Positions 26,320-34,220 of a stretch of 64,000 nt of DNA are shown piece by piece; positions within the stretch are counted from its first letter, which is position 1; each line of letters begins with the position of its first letter. This stretch comes from G965247475 sp965247475 (GTDB taxonomy: Bacteria > Chloroflexota > UBA11872), in assembly GCA_965247475.1 (NCBI GenBank), contig OZ252016.1:2418001-2482000 (forward strand). The letters run 5' to 3'. The position numbers and the translations under genes were made by a program. The notes below the pieces were generated by a model, which was given only the letters and a program-made list of their open reading frames with translations, was not told the origin of the DNA and made no database searches.

Positions 26320-27039
26320 GTGCGCATTCACGCGGTCGCAAACCAAAAGGGTGGCGTTGGGAAGACGGCCACGGCCGTGAATCTCGCGGCGGCCCTGGCA
26401 TCCAGCACGCGTCGCGTGCTGCTGGCGGATCTGGACGCGCAGGCGAATGCAACCGGTACGCTCAGCGACCGACGGCTCGAGCCAACAGCGGCCGAGGTGG
26501 TGATGGAGGGAATCCCCGCGGCATCGGCAGTGTGGCCGACCGGACGCGCGGGGCTGTTTCTCATGCCCGGCAGCCGGCGAATGTCCGGGTACCGGGCGCC
26601 GGGAGCGAGCCGCCTGGGCGAGGCGCTGCAGACGATCGCCGATGACTACGACCACATCGTGTTGGACTGCCCACCGTCGCTCGAAGGCGCGACCCTCGAT
26701 GCGCTGGCGTGCGCCCACCACGTCATTGTGCCGGTGCAGTGCGAATATCTTGCGCTGGAGGGTCTCACACACCTGTTGTCGGTGATGGAGGGGCTGGGGA
26801 GAGCGGTGGAGGTTCGGTATTTGTTGACCATGTTCGATCGACGCAACAACCTGGCTCACGAGGTGGCATCGGAGGTGCGGGCGCACTTTGGCTCGCGGGT
26901 GGCGAGGGCTGTGATTCCACGCAGCGTGCGGGTTGCCGAGGCGCCGGGGTTCCGGCGAACCATCTTCGAGCACGATCCAACGGGGCGCGCTGGCCGCGCG
27001 TACAGCGAGTTTGCGCGGGAGGTTGCCGATGGCCCGTAG
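26320..27039 (+). CDS. parA: Chromosome partitioning ATPase ParA
   Basis: Deviant Walker ATPase that segregates origins with ParB. It has 239 residues with the P-loop ANQKGGVGKTATAVN (signature Lys in KGGVGKT), the Walker A' LLADLDAQANAT and the switch IVLDCPPSLEG. I chose the GTG at 26320 (MRIHAVANQKGG); a start at 26287 would add eleven residues before the first strand. It overlaps parB by 11 nt, so both are translated from one message. It sits just after oriC. Confidence 0.95.
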   Translation: MRIHAVANQKGGVGKTATAVNLAAALASSTRRVLLADLDAQANATGTLSDRRLEPTAAEVVMEGIPAASAVWPTGRAGLFLMPGSRRMSGYRAPGASRLGEALQTIADDYDHIVLDCPPSLEGATLDALACAHHVIVPVQCEYLALEGLTHLLSVMEGLGRAVEVRYLLTMFDRRNNLAHEVASEVRAHFGSRVARAVIPRSVRVAEAPGFRRTIFEHDPTGRAGRAYSEFAREVADGP

Positions 27040-27880
27040 GCAGGCGCTCGGGCGGGGTCTTGACGATCTGTTGACCGATGCGATGGGGTCGCGCCGGAGC
27101 GTGCCAATCGACCAGATCGCCCCGAACCCGCGGCAGCCGCGGCGGGCCGTGGAGGGCGGGGAACTTGGCGGGCTGGTGACATCGATCCGGCGGCACGGGG
27201 TGCTGCAGCCGCTGATTGTCACGCGCGACGCGGCCGTGACCGGTCGGTTTGTGCTGGTGGCCGGGGAGCGCCGCTGGCGAGCGGCCCAGCGGGCAGGCCT
27301 AGCGGAAGTGCCGGTGACGATTGTGACGGCGGACGAGGCCGCTCGGCTCGAGCTGGCGCTGGTCGAGAATCTGCAGCGTGAGGATCTGCCGCCGCTAGAT
27401 CGGGCGCGGGCCTATCGAGCCCTGATGCAAGAACTCGATCTGTCGCAGACCGAGGTGGCGCGACGGCTCGGCATGAGCCGCCCGGCGGTAGCGAATTCGC
27501 TGCGACTGCTGGAGCTGGATACGGAAAGCCGGCGCGAACTCGAGAGTGGGCGGATCTCGGAGGGCCATGGACGAGCGCTGCTGGGCGTGCCGGCGGGGCT
27601 GGAACGAGCACGGATGCTTGAGCAGATCGTGGGAGAGGCGTTGTCGGTGCGTGCCGCGGAGCGTCGGGCTCGAGGCTCCGCGGGCGCTGGGCGCCGCCCG
27701 AAGAACGGTCAGGCAGATCTGGAACTGGAGCGGTTGGCCGAGCGCCTCCAGCGGCGGTATTCGACCCGAGTGTCGATTCGCGGCACCGCTAAGTCGGGAC
27801 GGATCGTCATCGAGTACTACAGCGCGGACGAATTGGAGACGCTGACTGGGGAGCTGTTGGGCAAGGAGCGTTTCACGTGA
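27029..27880 (+). CDS. parB: Chromosome partitioning protein ParB/Spo0J
   Basis: CTP-dependent DNA clamp loaded at parS. The 283 residues include the N-terminal domain with VAGERRWRAAQRAGL and LVENLQREDLPPL (the two CTP-binding motifs, G-E-R-R and E-N-x-x-R), a central HTH (SQTEVARRLGMSRPAVANSLRLL) and a C-terminal dimerisation region (RLQRRYSTRVSIRG...). I chose the ATG at 27029, which overlaps parA. The last codons R-F-T-stop lie inside a parS site. Confidence 0.95.
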   Translation: MARRQALGRGLDDLLTDAMGSRRSVPIDQIAPNPRQPRRAVEGGELGGLVTSIRRHGVLQPLIVTRDAAVTGRFVLVAGERRWRAAQRAGLAEVPVTIVTADEAARLELALVENLQREDLPPLDRARAYRALMQELDLSQTEVARRLGMSRPAVANSLRLLELDTESRRELESGRISEGHGRALLGVPAGLERARMLEQIVGEALSVRAAERRARGSAGAGRRPKNGQADLELERLAERLQRRYSTRVSIRGTAKSGRIVIEYYSADELETLTGELLGKERFT

Positions 27881-27884
27881 AACG
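27869..27884. promoter_or_regulatory. parS: parS centromere site
   Basis: Perfect 16-bp palindrome CGTTTCACGTGAAACG. It matches the bacterial parS consensus TGTTTCACGTGAAACA in all 14 central positions. The parB stop codon (27878-27880) lies inside it, so the site is embedded in the 3' end of the gene whose product binds it. No second copy was seen in the window. Confidence 0.93.
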
Positions 27885-27970
27885 ATCGCGCAAGCAAAGC
27901 TCGCTCGGGACGGCGCGTGATGCGGGCGCCTGGGACCACCGCTTGAGCCGTGGGCGCCCCCGACATCGAC

Positions 27971-28213
27971 ATGGCGTCACGTAGGCGCTCGACGCGCCGG
28001 CGGCGGCGCGAGCCGATTCGCCGTCCCCCGCCGGTTGCGCCCGCGCCCGTCGGTGTCGCTTCTGTGGAGCGGGGGCACGAGCGCGTTCCCGATCGGGCGG
28101 TCGTGGTGGACGTGTCGAGTCTGGACCACTTGCGCGTGGACCTCTGGTGGAGCGTGGGTCTGATGGGCGCGCTGGTGATCGTGCTCCTGGCGGTGTGGGC
28201 CGCGCTGCCGTGA
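27971..28213 (+). CDS. Small C-tail membrane protein near parB
   Basis: 80 residues from the ATG at 27971 (a GTG at 27950 adds seven). The N-terminal half is very basic (SRRRSTRRRRREPIRR) and Pro-rich, and then comes a C-terminal membrane helix (WWSVGLMGALVIVLLAVWAAL). It is a tail-anchored type with a DNA- or lipid-binding-like basic head. Function unknown. It begins about 90 nt after parB. The helix and length argue for a real gene; composition otherwise is weak evidence. Confidence 0.5.
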   Translation: MASRRRSTRRRRREPIRRPPPVAPAPVGVASVERGHERVPDRAVVVDVSSLDHLRVDLWWSVGLMGALVIVLLAVWAALP

Positions 28214-28361
28214 GGCGCGTGTGGGATATCGGCGCAGTCGAGCGGCGTGGGCCGCGCGTCGCCTATAATCCGACCGGCCCACACATGGGGCTCTGACGAG
28301 AACGCCGGGGAGGCTGGAACGGCTTCAGGGCTCGCTCCGTGGGCGAAGGACCGGTCGGCGT

Positions 28362-30212
28362 ATGACCGCTAGCCTTCGAGCCCTGGGGATCGGCTCACTC
28401 GGCGCCCTTTTGGCCGTCGCGCTGGTCGGGCCTTTTGGACTGCTCGCGCAGACCGCGTCCGGGTTCGGCGCGAGCACGGTTGCCAGCAGCACCGCGCTCA
28501 GCGACTCGCAGAACCCGCTGCTGCAGCACAACATCCCGCGGCTGAGCGTTCAGGTGGGCGGGCAGACGCTAACGGCTGACTTCGAGTCGTTCTACCAATC
28601 CGCCGGCGGATTGGTGCGTTGGGGCTACGCGACCTCCGAAGTCCTGGTCGAGGAGACTGGAACCCTCACGCAGTACTACCAGCGCGGCGTTGTGGACTTC
28701 CACCGGCGCGCCGACCTCGGAGGCGCCTATGTGCTCGAGCGGCGGCTCGCTTGGGACTACTTCGGAGGCGGCCTTGGGAACAGCGTGGATCTGGGTGTCG
28801 AGCTGGGAACGACCAACAACAACACGGGGGAACTGATAGGACCGTGGGGCCACAAGGTGTCGAACTTCTCGGTCGGCGGGGTACGGACTGGATTCCTCGA
28901 CTTCTTCAAGCGGCTAGGCGGTGTGGAAGCCTTCGGATTCCCGAAGACCGAGGCGCGTATTGACACGAACCGCTCGGGTACGGTTCACATCGCGGCCGCG
29001 ACGCCCGGATTCGCCCGCCAGTACTTTCAGGCGGCGGTGATGGAGCACCATCCGCAGGATCCGGTCCAGCCCGTGAAACTGCGATTGCTGGGCGATGACC
29101 TCCGCAATGCAACCTATCCGGGCAACGCCTGGCAGGCGTTCGCGGCATTCAACGCCGCCGGGCCGCTCACATCCGGCCAAGCCTACGTGCCGCAGGTGAT
29201 CGACTTCACACCGGCATCCCCGGCTACCGCGCCCACGCCCACACCGGCGCCGACGGCGGCGCCCGCGAAGCTCAGCGGAACCGCGGAACTCGTGGTGGTC
29301 GGCACCAGCGACGCCGGCATCGCGCTCTACGACGGCAGGGGTTGGTTCAGCCTGAATGTGAACTCATCCGAACTCAGTACCAATCGCGTGAATGCCGTGC
29401 ACGTGGACAAGGACGATCGCATCTGGGCCGGCACCGATGCCGGGCTGTTTCGACTGGGGCGTGATGGCAGTGGGGCCTCGTTCCGAGTGGGCAATACCGG
29501 CGGGGGCATCGGCTCGGATGACATTCGGGCGCTGGGCGGCCGGAAGTCGGGGGACTGGATCTGGCTGGCCCATCCGGATAAGGGCGTTTCCCAATTCAAT
29601 GGAAATGATTGGGCCCGCTTCCGTACCGACAACTCGGACCTTCCAAGCACGGCCGTGCGCGACATCCACGTGGTGGACGAAAACCTGGGGCGGGTGTGGT
29701 TTGCGACCGGGAACGGCGCCGCGCTGCTCGAGGGCGACACAAATACATGGCTACGGATCGTGCAGGTGGCGAACTCCGGGATCGTCGGCAATGACGTGAC
29801 CGCCGTTTTGATTGACGAGAGCGGTCGATTCTGGTTCGGCACACCGAATCGGGGCCTATCGATGAGCCCAAACCTCTCCGACTGGTCGCAGTTCACGACC
29901 GCGGAAGGACTGGGCAGCAACGACGTGCGCGACATCATCGCGGCGGCGGATGGAACGGTGTGGGTGGCAACGGCGGGCGGTGCGAGCCGGTTCTCGAACG
30001 ACAGCTTCACGACCACGAACGTGGAGAACTCGGGGCTCCCGTCGAACTCGGTTCGCGCCATTGCGGAGGACTCGCGGGGGCGCATCTGGGTGGCGACCGA
30101 CGCGGGCGTCGGCATGTTCGACGGCGCAACGTGGACGGCGTTCACGACGGCCAATGGGCTTCGGAGCAACAGCACCACATCGGTGACGATCGCGCCGGCG
30201 ACGGGCGGTTAG
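28362..30212 (+). CDS. Secreted beta-propeller protein with LGFP-like repeats
   Basis: Secreted protein of 616 residues. A signal peptide (about residues 1-30) precedes two copies of a repeat seen in Chloroflexota envelope proteins: aromatic residue, GG(L/V), about five residues, G(Y/F)-x-x-(S/T)E, then a Q-x-(F/Y)-x-x-(A/G)-V-(V/M) strand (YYQRGVVDFH; YFQAAVMEHHP). A Thr/Pro linker leads to about six blade units of a two-component-type propeller (DDRIWAGTDAGLFRL, SGRFWFGTPNRGL, DGTVWVATAGGASRF, RGRIWVATDAGVGMF). It is likely a surface-exposed binding protein. A TATAAT at 28264-28269 lies upstream. Confidence 0.8.
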   Translation: MTASLRALGIGSLGALLAVALVGPFGLLAQTASGFGASTVASSTALSDSQNPLLQHNIPRLSVQVGGQTLTADFESFYQSAGGLVRWGYATSEVLVEETGTLTQYYQRGVVDFHRRADLGGAYVLERRLAWDYFGGGLGNSVDLGVELGTTNNNTGELIGPWGHKVSNFSVGGVRTGFLDFFKRLGGVEAFGFPKTEARIDTNRSGTVHIAAATPGFARQYFQAAVMEHHPQDPVQPVKLRLLGDDLRNATYPGNAWQAFAAFNAAGPLTSGQAYVPQVIDFTPASPATAPTPTPAPTAAPAKLSGTAELVVVGTSDAGIALYDGRGWFSLNVNSSELSTNRVNAVHVDKDDRIWAGTDAGLFRLGRDGSGASFRVGNTGGGIGSDDIRALGGRKSGDWIWLAHPDKGVSQFNGNDWARFRTDNSDLPSTAVRDIHVVDENLGRVWFATGNGAALLEGDTNTWLRIVQVANSGIVGNDVTAVLIDESGRFWFGTPNRGLSMSPNLSDWSQFTTAEGLGSNDVRDIIAAADGTVWVATAGGASRFSNDSFTTTNVENSGLPSNSVRAIAEDSRGRIWVATDAGVGMFDGATWTAFTTANGLRSNSTTSVTIAPATGG

Positions 30213-30271
30213 CGGCAGACGGCGTCGCCGATGGGAACCCGCGGCTGATGGTGCCGCAGTGGCCGGTCGCG

Positions 30272-30967
30272 CTAGGCCTGCGGGGTTTGGCGCTGGCGGC
30301 TTTGGCGGTCGCGCGCGCGGGCCAGCAGGACGAACTCTAGCGTCATGCGCCGCGACTCGGGCGAGAGCAAAAGATCATCGCCCAGGTATTTGCTCAGCCC
30401 GACCTCGAACAGCAAGTCGTCGACGTCGGTCCCGTCCATGCCGTAGCCGTCGGCCAGCAGCTGGTGTAGATCGACCGGCGCTGAGGGCTCGCGGCCGGCC
30501 TCGAGAGTGGTCACGACGCCGGCACGCACGCCGGCGCGTCGGGCGACCTCGCGGGCGGACAGACCACCGGCACGTCGGCGCCCACGCAGGCGTTCCGAAA
30601 GTAACGCGCGGTCGATTTGCAGCACGCCTTCGGGGTCGTCGTCTTCGTTCGAGGCCAGGCTCGACGCGACCGTGCGGGATATCGAGCGGATGGCGGACTC
30701 GGCGGTGCGAGTAATCGTCTCCTCGGCGAGCTGGCGGCGGGCACGATCCATGTCCTCCGGAACATACCCGGCGAGCACCAAGAGCTCGCGTGGATCGACA
30801 TCCAGACCCTGCGCGATCCTTACCAGAGTTGCGACGGTGGGACTCTTGTAGTCGCCACTCTCCAGGCGCGAGAGGTATGAGGGGGCAAGGTCACAACGAT
30901 TGGCCAACTCCGCCTTCGTGAGGCGGCGATGCTCGCGGAGCTGTCGTACGGCGTCTGCGATGCCCAT
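30272..30967 (-). CDS. Double-HTH XRE-family transcriptional regulator
   Basis: Protein of 231 residues with two helix-turn-helix modules. The first (residues about 7-60: LTKAELANRCDLAPSYLSRLESG) is a clear XRE domain. The second (residues about 125-165: LSAREVARRAGVRAGVVTTLEAG) is a degenerate copy. A helical region sits between them and a C-terminal helical region (YLGDDLLLSPESRRMTLEF) closes the protein. It probably binds DNA as a dimer. No cognate operator can be named. It is divergent from the gene at 31171. Confidence 0.78.
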   Translation of the reverse strand: MGIADAVRQLREHRRLTKAELANRCDLAPSYLSRLESGDYKSPTVATLVRIAQGLDVDPRELLVLAGYVPEDMDRARRQLAEETITRTAESAIRSISRTVASSLASNEDDDPEGVLQIDRALLSERLRGRRRAGGLSAREVARRAGVRAGVVTTLEAGREPSAPVDLHQLLADGYGMDGTDVDDLLFEVGLSKYLGDDLLLSPESRRMTLEFVLLARARDRQSRQRQTPQA

Positions 30968-31170
30968 AGGGAATGCGCACTATATACGGCGTGCCGCGCC
31001 GCGCCAAATGAGCAGTCCAGCCGGACCTGACACAATGATCACGAAGCAGTCACAGGCGGGGCGTCGATTCACCGAGCTGCGGACGCGACGTTTGGCCAAG
31101 CCTTGCGGGCAGTAGAGAATGCGGCGGGATCTCGGTGCAAGCGTGCGAGGTCCGACAGGAAGTGAACGAG

Positions 31171-31443
31171 ATGGCCGTGCCCCAGGCCGCCAGCCACGCA
31201 AGTGCCGAGCAGGCCCTCAGGGACGCCCTGCGGGACTTGCTTCGCGCGATTGAGACATCCGCGGGCGCATCCGGGAGGCAGAGTTCCGACCTAGCCGGCG
31301 CGATTCGTCGCGTGGAGCAGGCGGCGAGCGCCCTCGGCAACGGGGCGCCGGCGCAGCTACGGCATTTCCTCGAGCGGCGCAGCTATACGAAGGCGCTGGC
31401 GTTTCTCGAGGAACGAGGTCCGGAGCTTGGGCAAGACGACTAG
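31171..31443 (+). CDS. Hypothetical helical protein
   Basis: 90 residues, starting at the ATG at 31171 with AGGAAG eight nt upstream. It is predicted all-helical, with charged amphipathic helices (ALRDALRDLLRAIETSA; RRSYTKALAFLEERG). Not recognised as a family. It lies divergent from the XRE regulator (upstream starts 200 nt apart). A longer in-frame start exists at 31135. Confidence 0.55.
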   Translation: MAVPQAASHASAEQALRDALRDLLRAIETSAGASGRQSSDLAGAIRRVEQAASALGNGAPAQLRHFLERRSYTKALAFLEERGPELGQDD

Positions 31444-31925
31444 CGAGCCGTGCTGCCGGCCACGCAACGCGCATCCCTCGGCGTTGCGAGACAGGTGCGA
31501 CTGCAACACGGCCGCGGCGATGGCGCCACGCTCCAGCGGGCTGTCTCGGTGTGATTCCCACAAGCCTTGTTGATAGGACCCGCATGGGGGTCTGGCCTGC
31601 AGCGGCGGCGCCTGGGCCTGGCGGGTCGATCGCATGAACCCGGCCTAACCTTGTGGTGGTGAGATAACAGCGCTGGACCCCCACTTTCGGCGCCCCCCCC
31701 CGATCTGGTGTGCAGGCATCGTGTCAGTATCGGTGTGGGCAAGGTTTCGATACTCGTGACCCATGTGGTGGGGAAGATTCCCGTGTGAGTCGTCGGCGGT
31801 GTGAAGTGGCGGCACTTCGAAGTGCTGGATTGAGTTCTCAGGGGCGAGGGAGGCGCTGTGGGATATGACCTGGCGGCCTGAGCGTCGGGGAAGAAGCGCA
31901 CCTACGCTGCCGGACGACGGCAGCG
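31444..31925. other. Gene-free region with C-run and palindrome
   Basis: About 480 nt without a credible gene; open frames here have Arg/Pro- or His-rich unnatural composition. It holds a run of about ten C near 31690 and a perfect 14-bp palindrome GCACTTCGAAGTGC at 31812-31825. It may be the remnant end of a mobile element, but no transposase is found. Confidence 0.35.
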
Positions 31926-32063
31926 CCTGTCCTGAGCCACGCGGTTCCCGTGCCTCTTCGACAAGCTCAGGGTGCACGGGGGCACGCATGGGAGGACGCA
32001 CACGGGGTGCCAGGAGCTTGCTTCGATGGACGTAGGGCGGCCCTTCGACGGGCTCAGGACAGG
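31926..32063. repeat. Dispersed repeat element, copy B
   Basis: 138-nt non-coding block bounded by perfect 11-nt inverted repeats (CCTGTCCTGAG ... CTCAGGACAGG). Inside, it carries the same ordered blocks as copy A at 17015-17092: GACAAGCTC, CACGGGGG, TGCCA(G)GAGCTT, TTCGATGG, CCCTTCGAC-G-GGCTC. A roughly 25-nt segment in the middle is absent from copy A. Confidence 0.65.
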
Positions 32064-32147
32064 TCCTTCGCTCCGCGTCGACGCGTCCCATGTCAAGGCG
32101 CGGCGGGAATGTGCGAACAGGGCTGGTGGGGGCTGTAGCTAGATCCG

Positions 32148-32897
32148 CTAGTGCTCGGGGAGCATGGGCATCTCGCGCATGAACCGGTACTGGCGGCCCG
32201 TCGGACCATCGTCGGGCAGCGATGCGAGCCACAGGGCGGTGGGGACGGATTCGGACGGGGGAATCTCGGCGCTGGGATTCATGGCTGTCCGCACCGGCCC
32301 TGGGCACATCGCGTTGACCAGGACGTTGAAGGCGCGCAGCTCCTCGGCGAGGGCGATCGTCACCGCATTGACGGCCGCCTTTGACGACGCGTAGGCACCG
32401 ACGAGGGCCTCGCGCTGCACGGCGGACCGCGACGACACGTTGACGATGCGCCCGTAGCGACGCTCGATCATGGACGGCAGCACCGCGTGGCAGCAGGCAT
32501 AGAGGCCCACGATGTTGACCGCGTAGACGGCCGCGAATCGTTGCGGTGGGACCTGCGCGGCGGACCCACGCGCCGAGTTGACCCCGGCGTTGTTGATGAG
32601 CGCGTCGATCCGACCGTGATCGGCGAGGACCCGATCCACGACATCCCGGACCGCCGCAAAATCGCTCACGTCAAGCGGGTACACGGATGCGCGCCCGCCG
32701 GTCTCGGCAATCTCTGTCGCGACCGACTCCAGGCGCGGAAGATCGCGGGCGGCGAGCAATGGGCGCCCGCCGCCGGCGGCGACGCCGAGGGCAATCTCGC
32801 GGCCGATGCCACGGCTGGCGCCGGTGATCAGGACGATGCGATCGGTGAGGCTGGTGTCCGCAGCTGCCGATAAGCGAATGTCGTCGGATCGGGCCAT
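32148..32897 (-). CDS. Short-chain dehydrogenase/reductase
   Basis: NAD(P)-dependent oxidoreductase of 249 residues. The cofactor motif is LITGASRGIGREI (T-G-x-x-x-G-x-G), then NNAGVNSA. The catalytic Ser in IVNVSSRSA and Tyr/Lys in AYASSKAAV are in the right order. A C-terminal 'CPGPVRTAM' loop is typical of classical SDRs. It starts next to the stop of larA (zero spacing), so both are one transcript. Substrate unknown; a hydroxy acid or ketone linked to the neighbouring racemase-like enzyme is possible. Confidence 0.88.
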   Translation of the reverse strand: MARSDDIRLSAAADTSLTDRIVLITGASRGIGREIALGVAAGGGRPLLAARDLPRLESVATEIAETGGRASVYPLDVSDFAAVRDVVDRVLADHGRIDALINNAGVNSARGSAAQVPPQRFAAVYAVNIVGLYACCHAVLPSMIERRYGRIVNVSSRSAVQREALVGAYASSKAAVNAVTIALAEELRAFNVLVNAMCPGPVRTAMNPSAEIPPSESVPTALWLASLPDDGPTGRQYRFMREMPMLPEH

Positions 32898-34220
32898 CTA
32901 CGGAACGTCGCGGTGGCGCCAGAGCACTCCGCCGGCGCCGGTGACGAGAAGGCGGCCGTCGTCGACCTGGTTCGGGGTTGCGGCTTCGATCTCTTCGGCC
33001 ACGGCGTCGGGGTCTTCGTACCCGATGTTCAACGCGCGGCACTCGTCCTGGGGGATCGCGGTGGCAAGGCGCACGCGAATCCGCGGGATCTCCCGCCCGC
33101 TCTCCAGCCGTGCCTCTCCCTTGACGAGGACGCTGAGCGTGAGCGGGAGGGCGGGGGTGGGCGCCGCACGCCAGGCATTGGAGTTCGCGAACAGGTAGGG
33201 CCAGGCGTGGAACCCCACCCGCCGGATCAGCTCGCCGTGCGTCTCCGAGGTCTCACGTATGTTGGGCGCCCAGAGGACGAGCTCGCCACCGTCGCGCACC
33301 GCGTCCTCGGTCTTTGAGATGCCCTTGGACCCCGTCCATAGCTCGGAGTAGAGCCACGCCCCGTCGGCGCGTTGCGGCGCCGCCGCGATGAGGCGGCTCA
33401 CGCGCTCCGGGACGTACCGAACGTTGACCTCGCTGCTGAGTCGCGCCGCCTCGAGCCCAGCCGCGCGCCAGCCGTCCGGCTGGACGAAGCAGCCGCGAAC
33501 CGTGGCGGTCGTGTCGTCGAGGACCATGGCGATGGTGGCAATCGGCACGGGCACGCTGACGGTCATGTCGTCGATCAGGTCGCGCACGGGGTTCGGCAGG
33601 ATGCCGTGGATGCCGCGATTGGTCTGGAGGCTGCCGATGGCGTGCAGCAGATTGATCATCTCGGGGCCGGAGACGCCGGGGAATATCTGCTTCGCGCCGC
33701 CGGCGAACCCAGCGCCCTCGTGCGGCTGGACACGGGTCAGGAGGATCACACGGTCGTAGTCCAGCAGGCGCCGGTTGATGCGAATCGACATGTCGGCATC
33801 GAATCCGAGCAGCGGGGCATCATCGCGATGCTCGCCAAAGCGCTCGAGCTGATCGTCGAGCGGCACGACCCCGATGTCCGCGAGGGCGTCGTCGTCGTCC
33901 CAGGGATGATCAAAGATCTCCGTGTTCGGGAACGAGCGATCGCCGAAGACCCAGCGGGCCTTGGCGTCGCGGCCCATCGGCTGATGGGTGCCCTGCGCGA
34001 TGAGCGCGTCGACCCGCTCGGCCCGGCCGCGCAGCGCGTCCCACACGGCCGCGAAGGCGCCCGCGAGCGGGAGCTTGCGGGACGAATCAGGCACGACGAC
34101 GAGGAAACGCCGCTCGCCCGATGGGAGGTCGGCCAAGGCGTCGGCCGTGAGCTGCTCGATCTCGGGAAGGCTCACGCCAACGCCCGATGCGATCGCCAGG
34201 ACCGTCTCCGGAGCGCTCAT
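32898..34220 (-). CDS. LarA-like (DUF2088) racemase-domain protein
   Basis: Protein of 440 residues of the nickel-pincer-nucleotide LarA family, whose best-known member is lactate racemase. Visible family motifs are the ALIAQGTHQPMG segment (G-T-H-x-P in place of the usual G-x-H-R-P), IFDHPWDDDD, GAGFAGGAKQIFPGVSGPEM (with the cofactor-linked Lys) and VLWAPNIRETSE. It overlaps pepF by 4 nt (ATGA) and abuts an SDR gene. None of the maturation genes larB, larC or larE is in the window, so the cofactor would have to come from elsewhere. Substrate not established. Confidence 0.8.
   Translation of the reverse strand: MSAPETVLAIASGVGVSLPEIEQLTADALADLPSGERRFLVVVPDSSRKLPLAGAFAAVWDALRGRAERVDALIAQGTHQPMGRDAKARWVFGDRSFPNTEIFDHPWDDDDALADIGVVPLDDQLERFGEHRDDAPLLGFDADMSIRINRRLLDYDRVILLTRVQPHEGAGFAGGAKQIFPGVSGPEMINLLHAIGSLQTNRGIHGILPNPVRDLIDDMTVSVPVPIATIAMVLDDTTATVRGCFVQPDGWRAAGLEAARLSSEVNVRYVPERVSRLIAAAPQRADGAWLYSELWTGSKGISKTEDAVRDGGELVLWAPNIRETSETHGELIRRVGFHAWPYLFANSNAWRAAPTPALPLTLSVLVKGEARLESGREIPRIRVRLATAIPQDECRALNIGYEDPDAVAEEIEAATPNQVDDGRLLVTGAGGVLWRHRDVP

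Noticed and set aside
31645..32307. 220-residue minus-strand frame across the repeat region
   Set aside because: It translates repeat DNA (PEPVEG/PELVEE-like), overlaps the start of the SDR gene's opposite end and matches no family.
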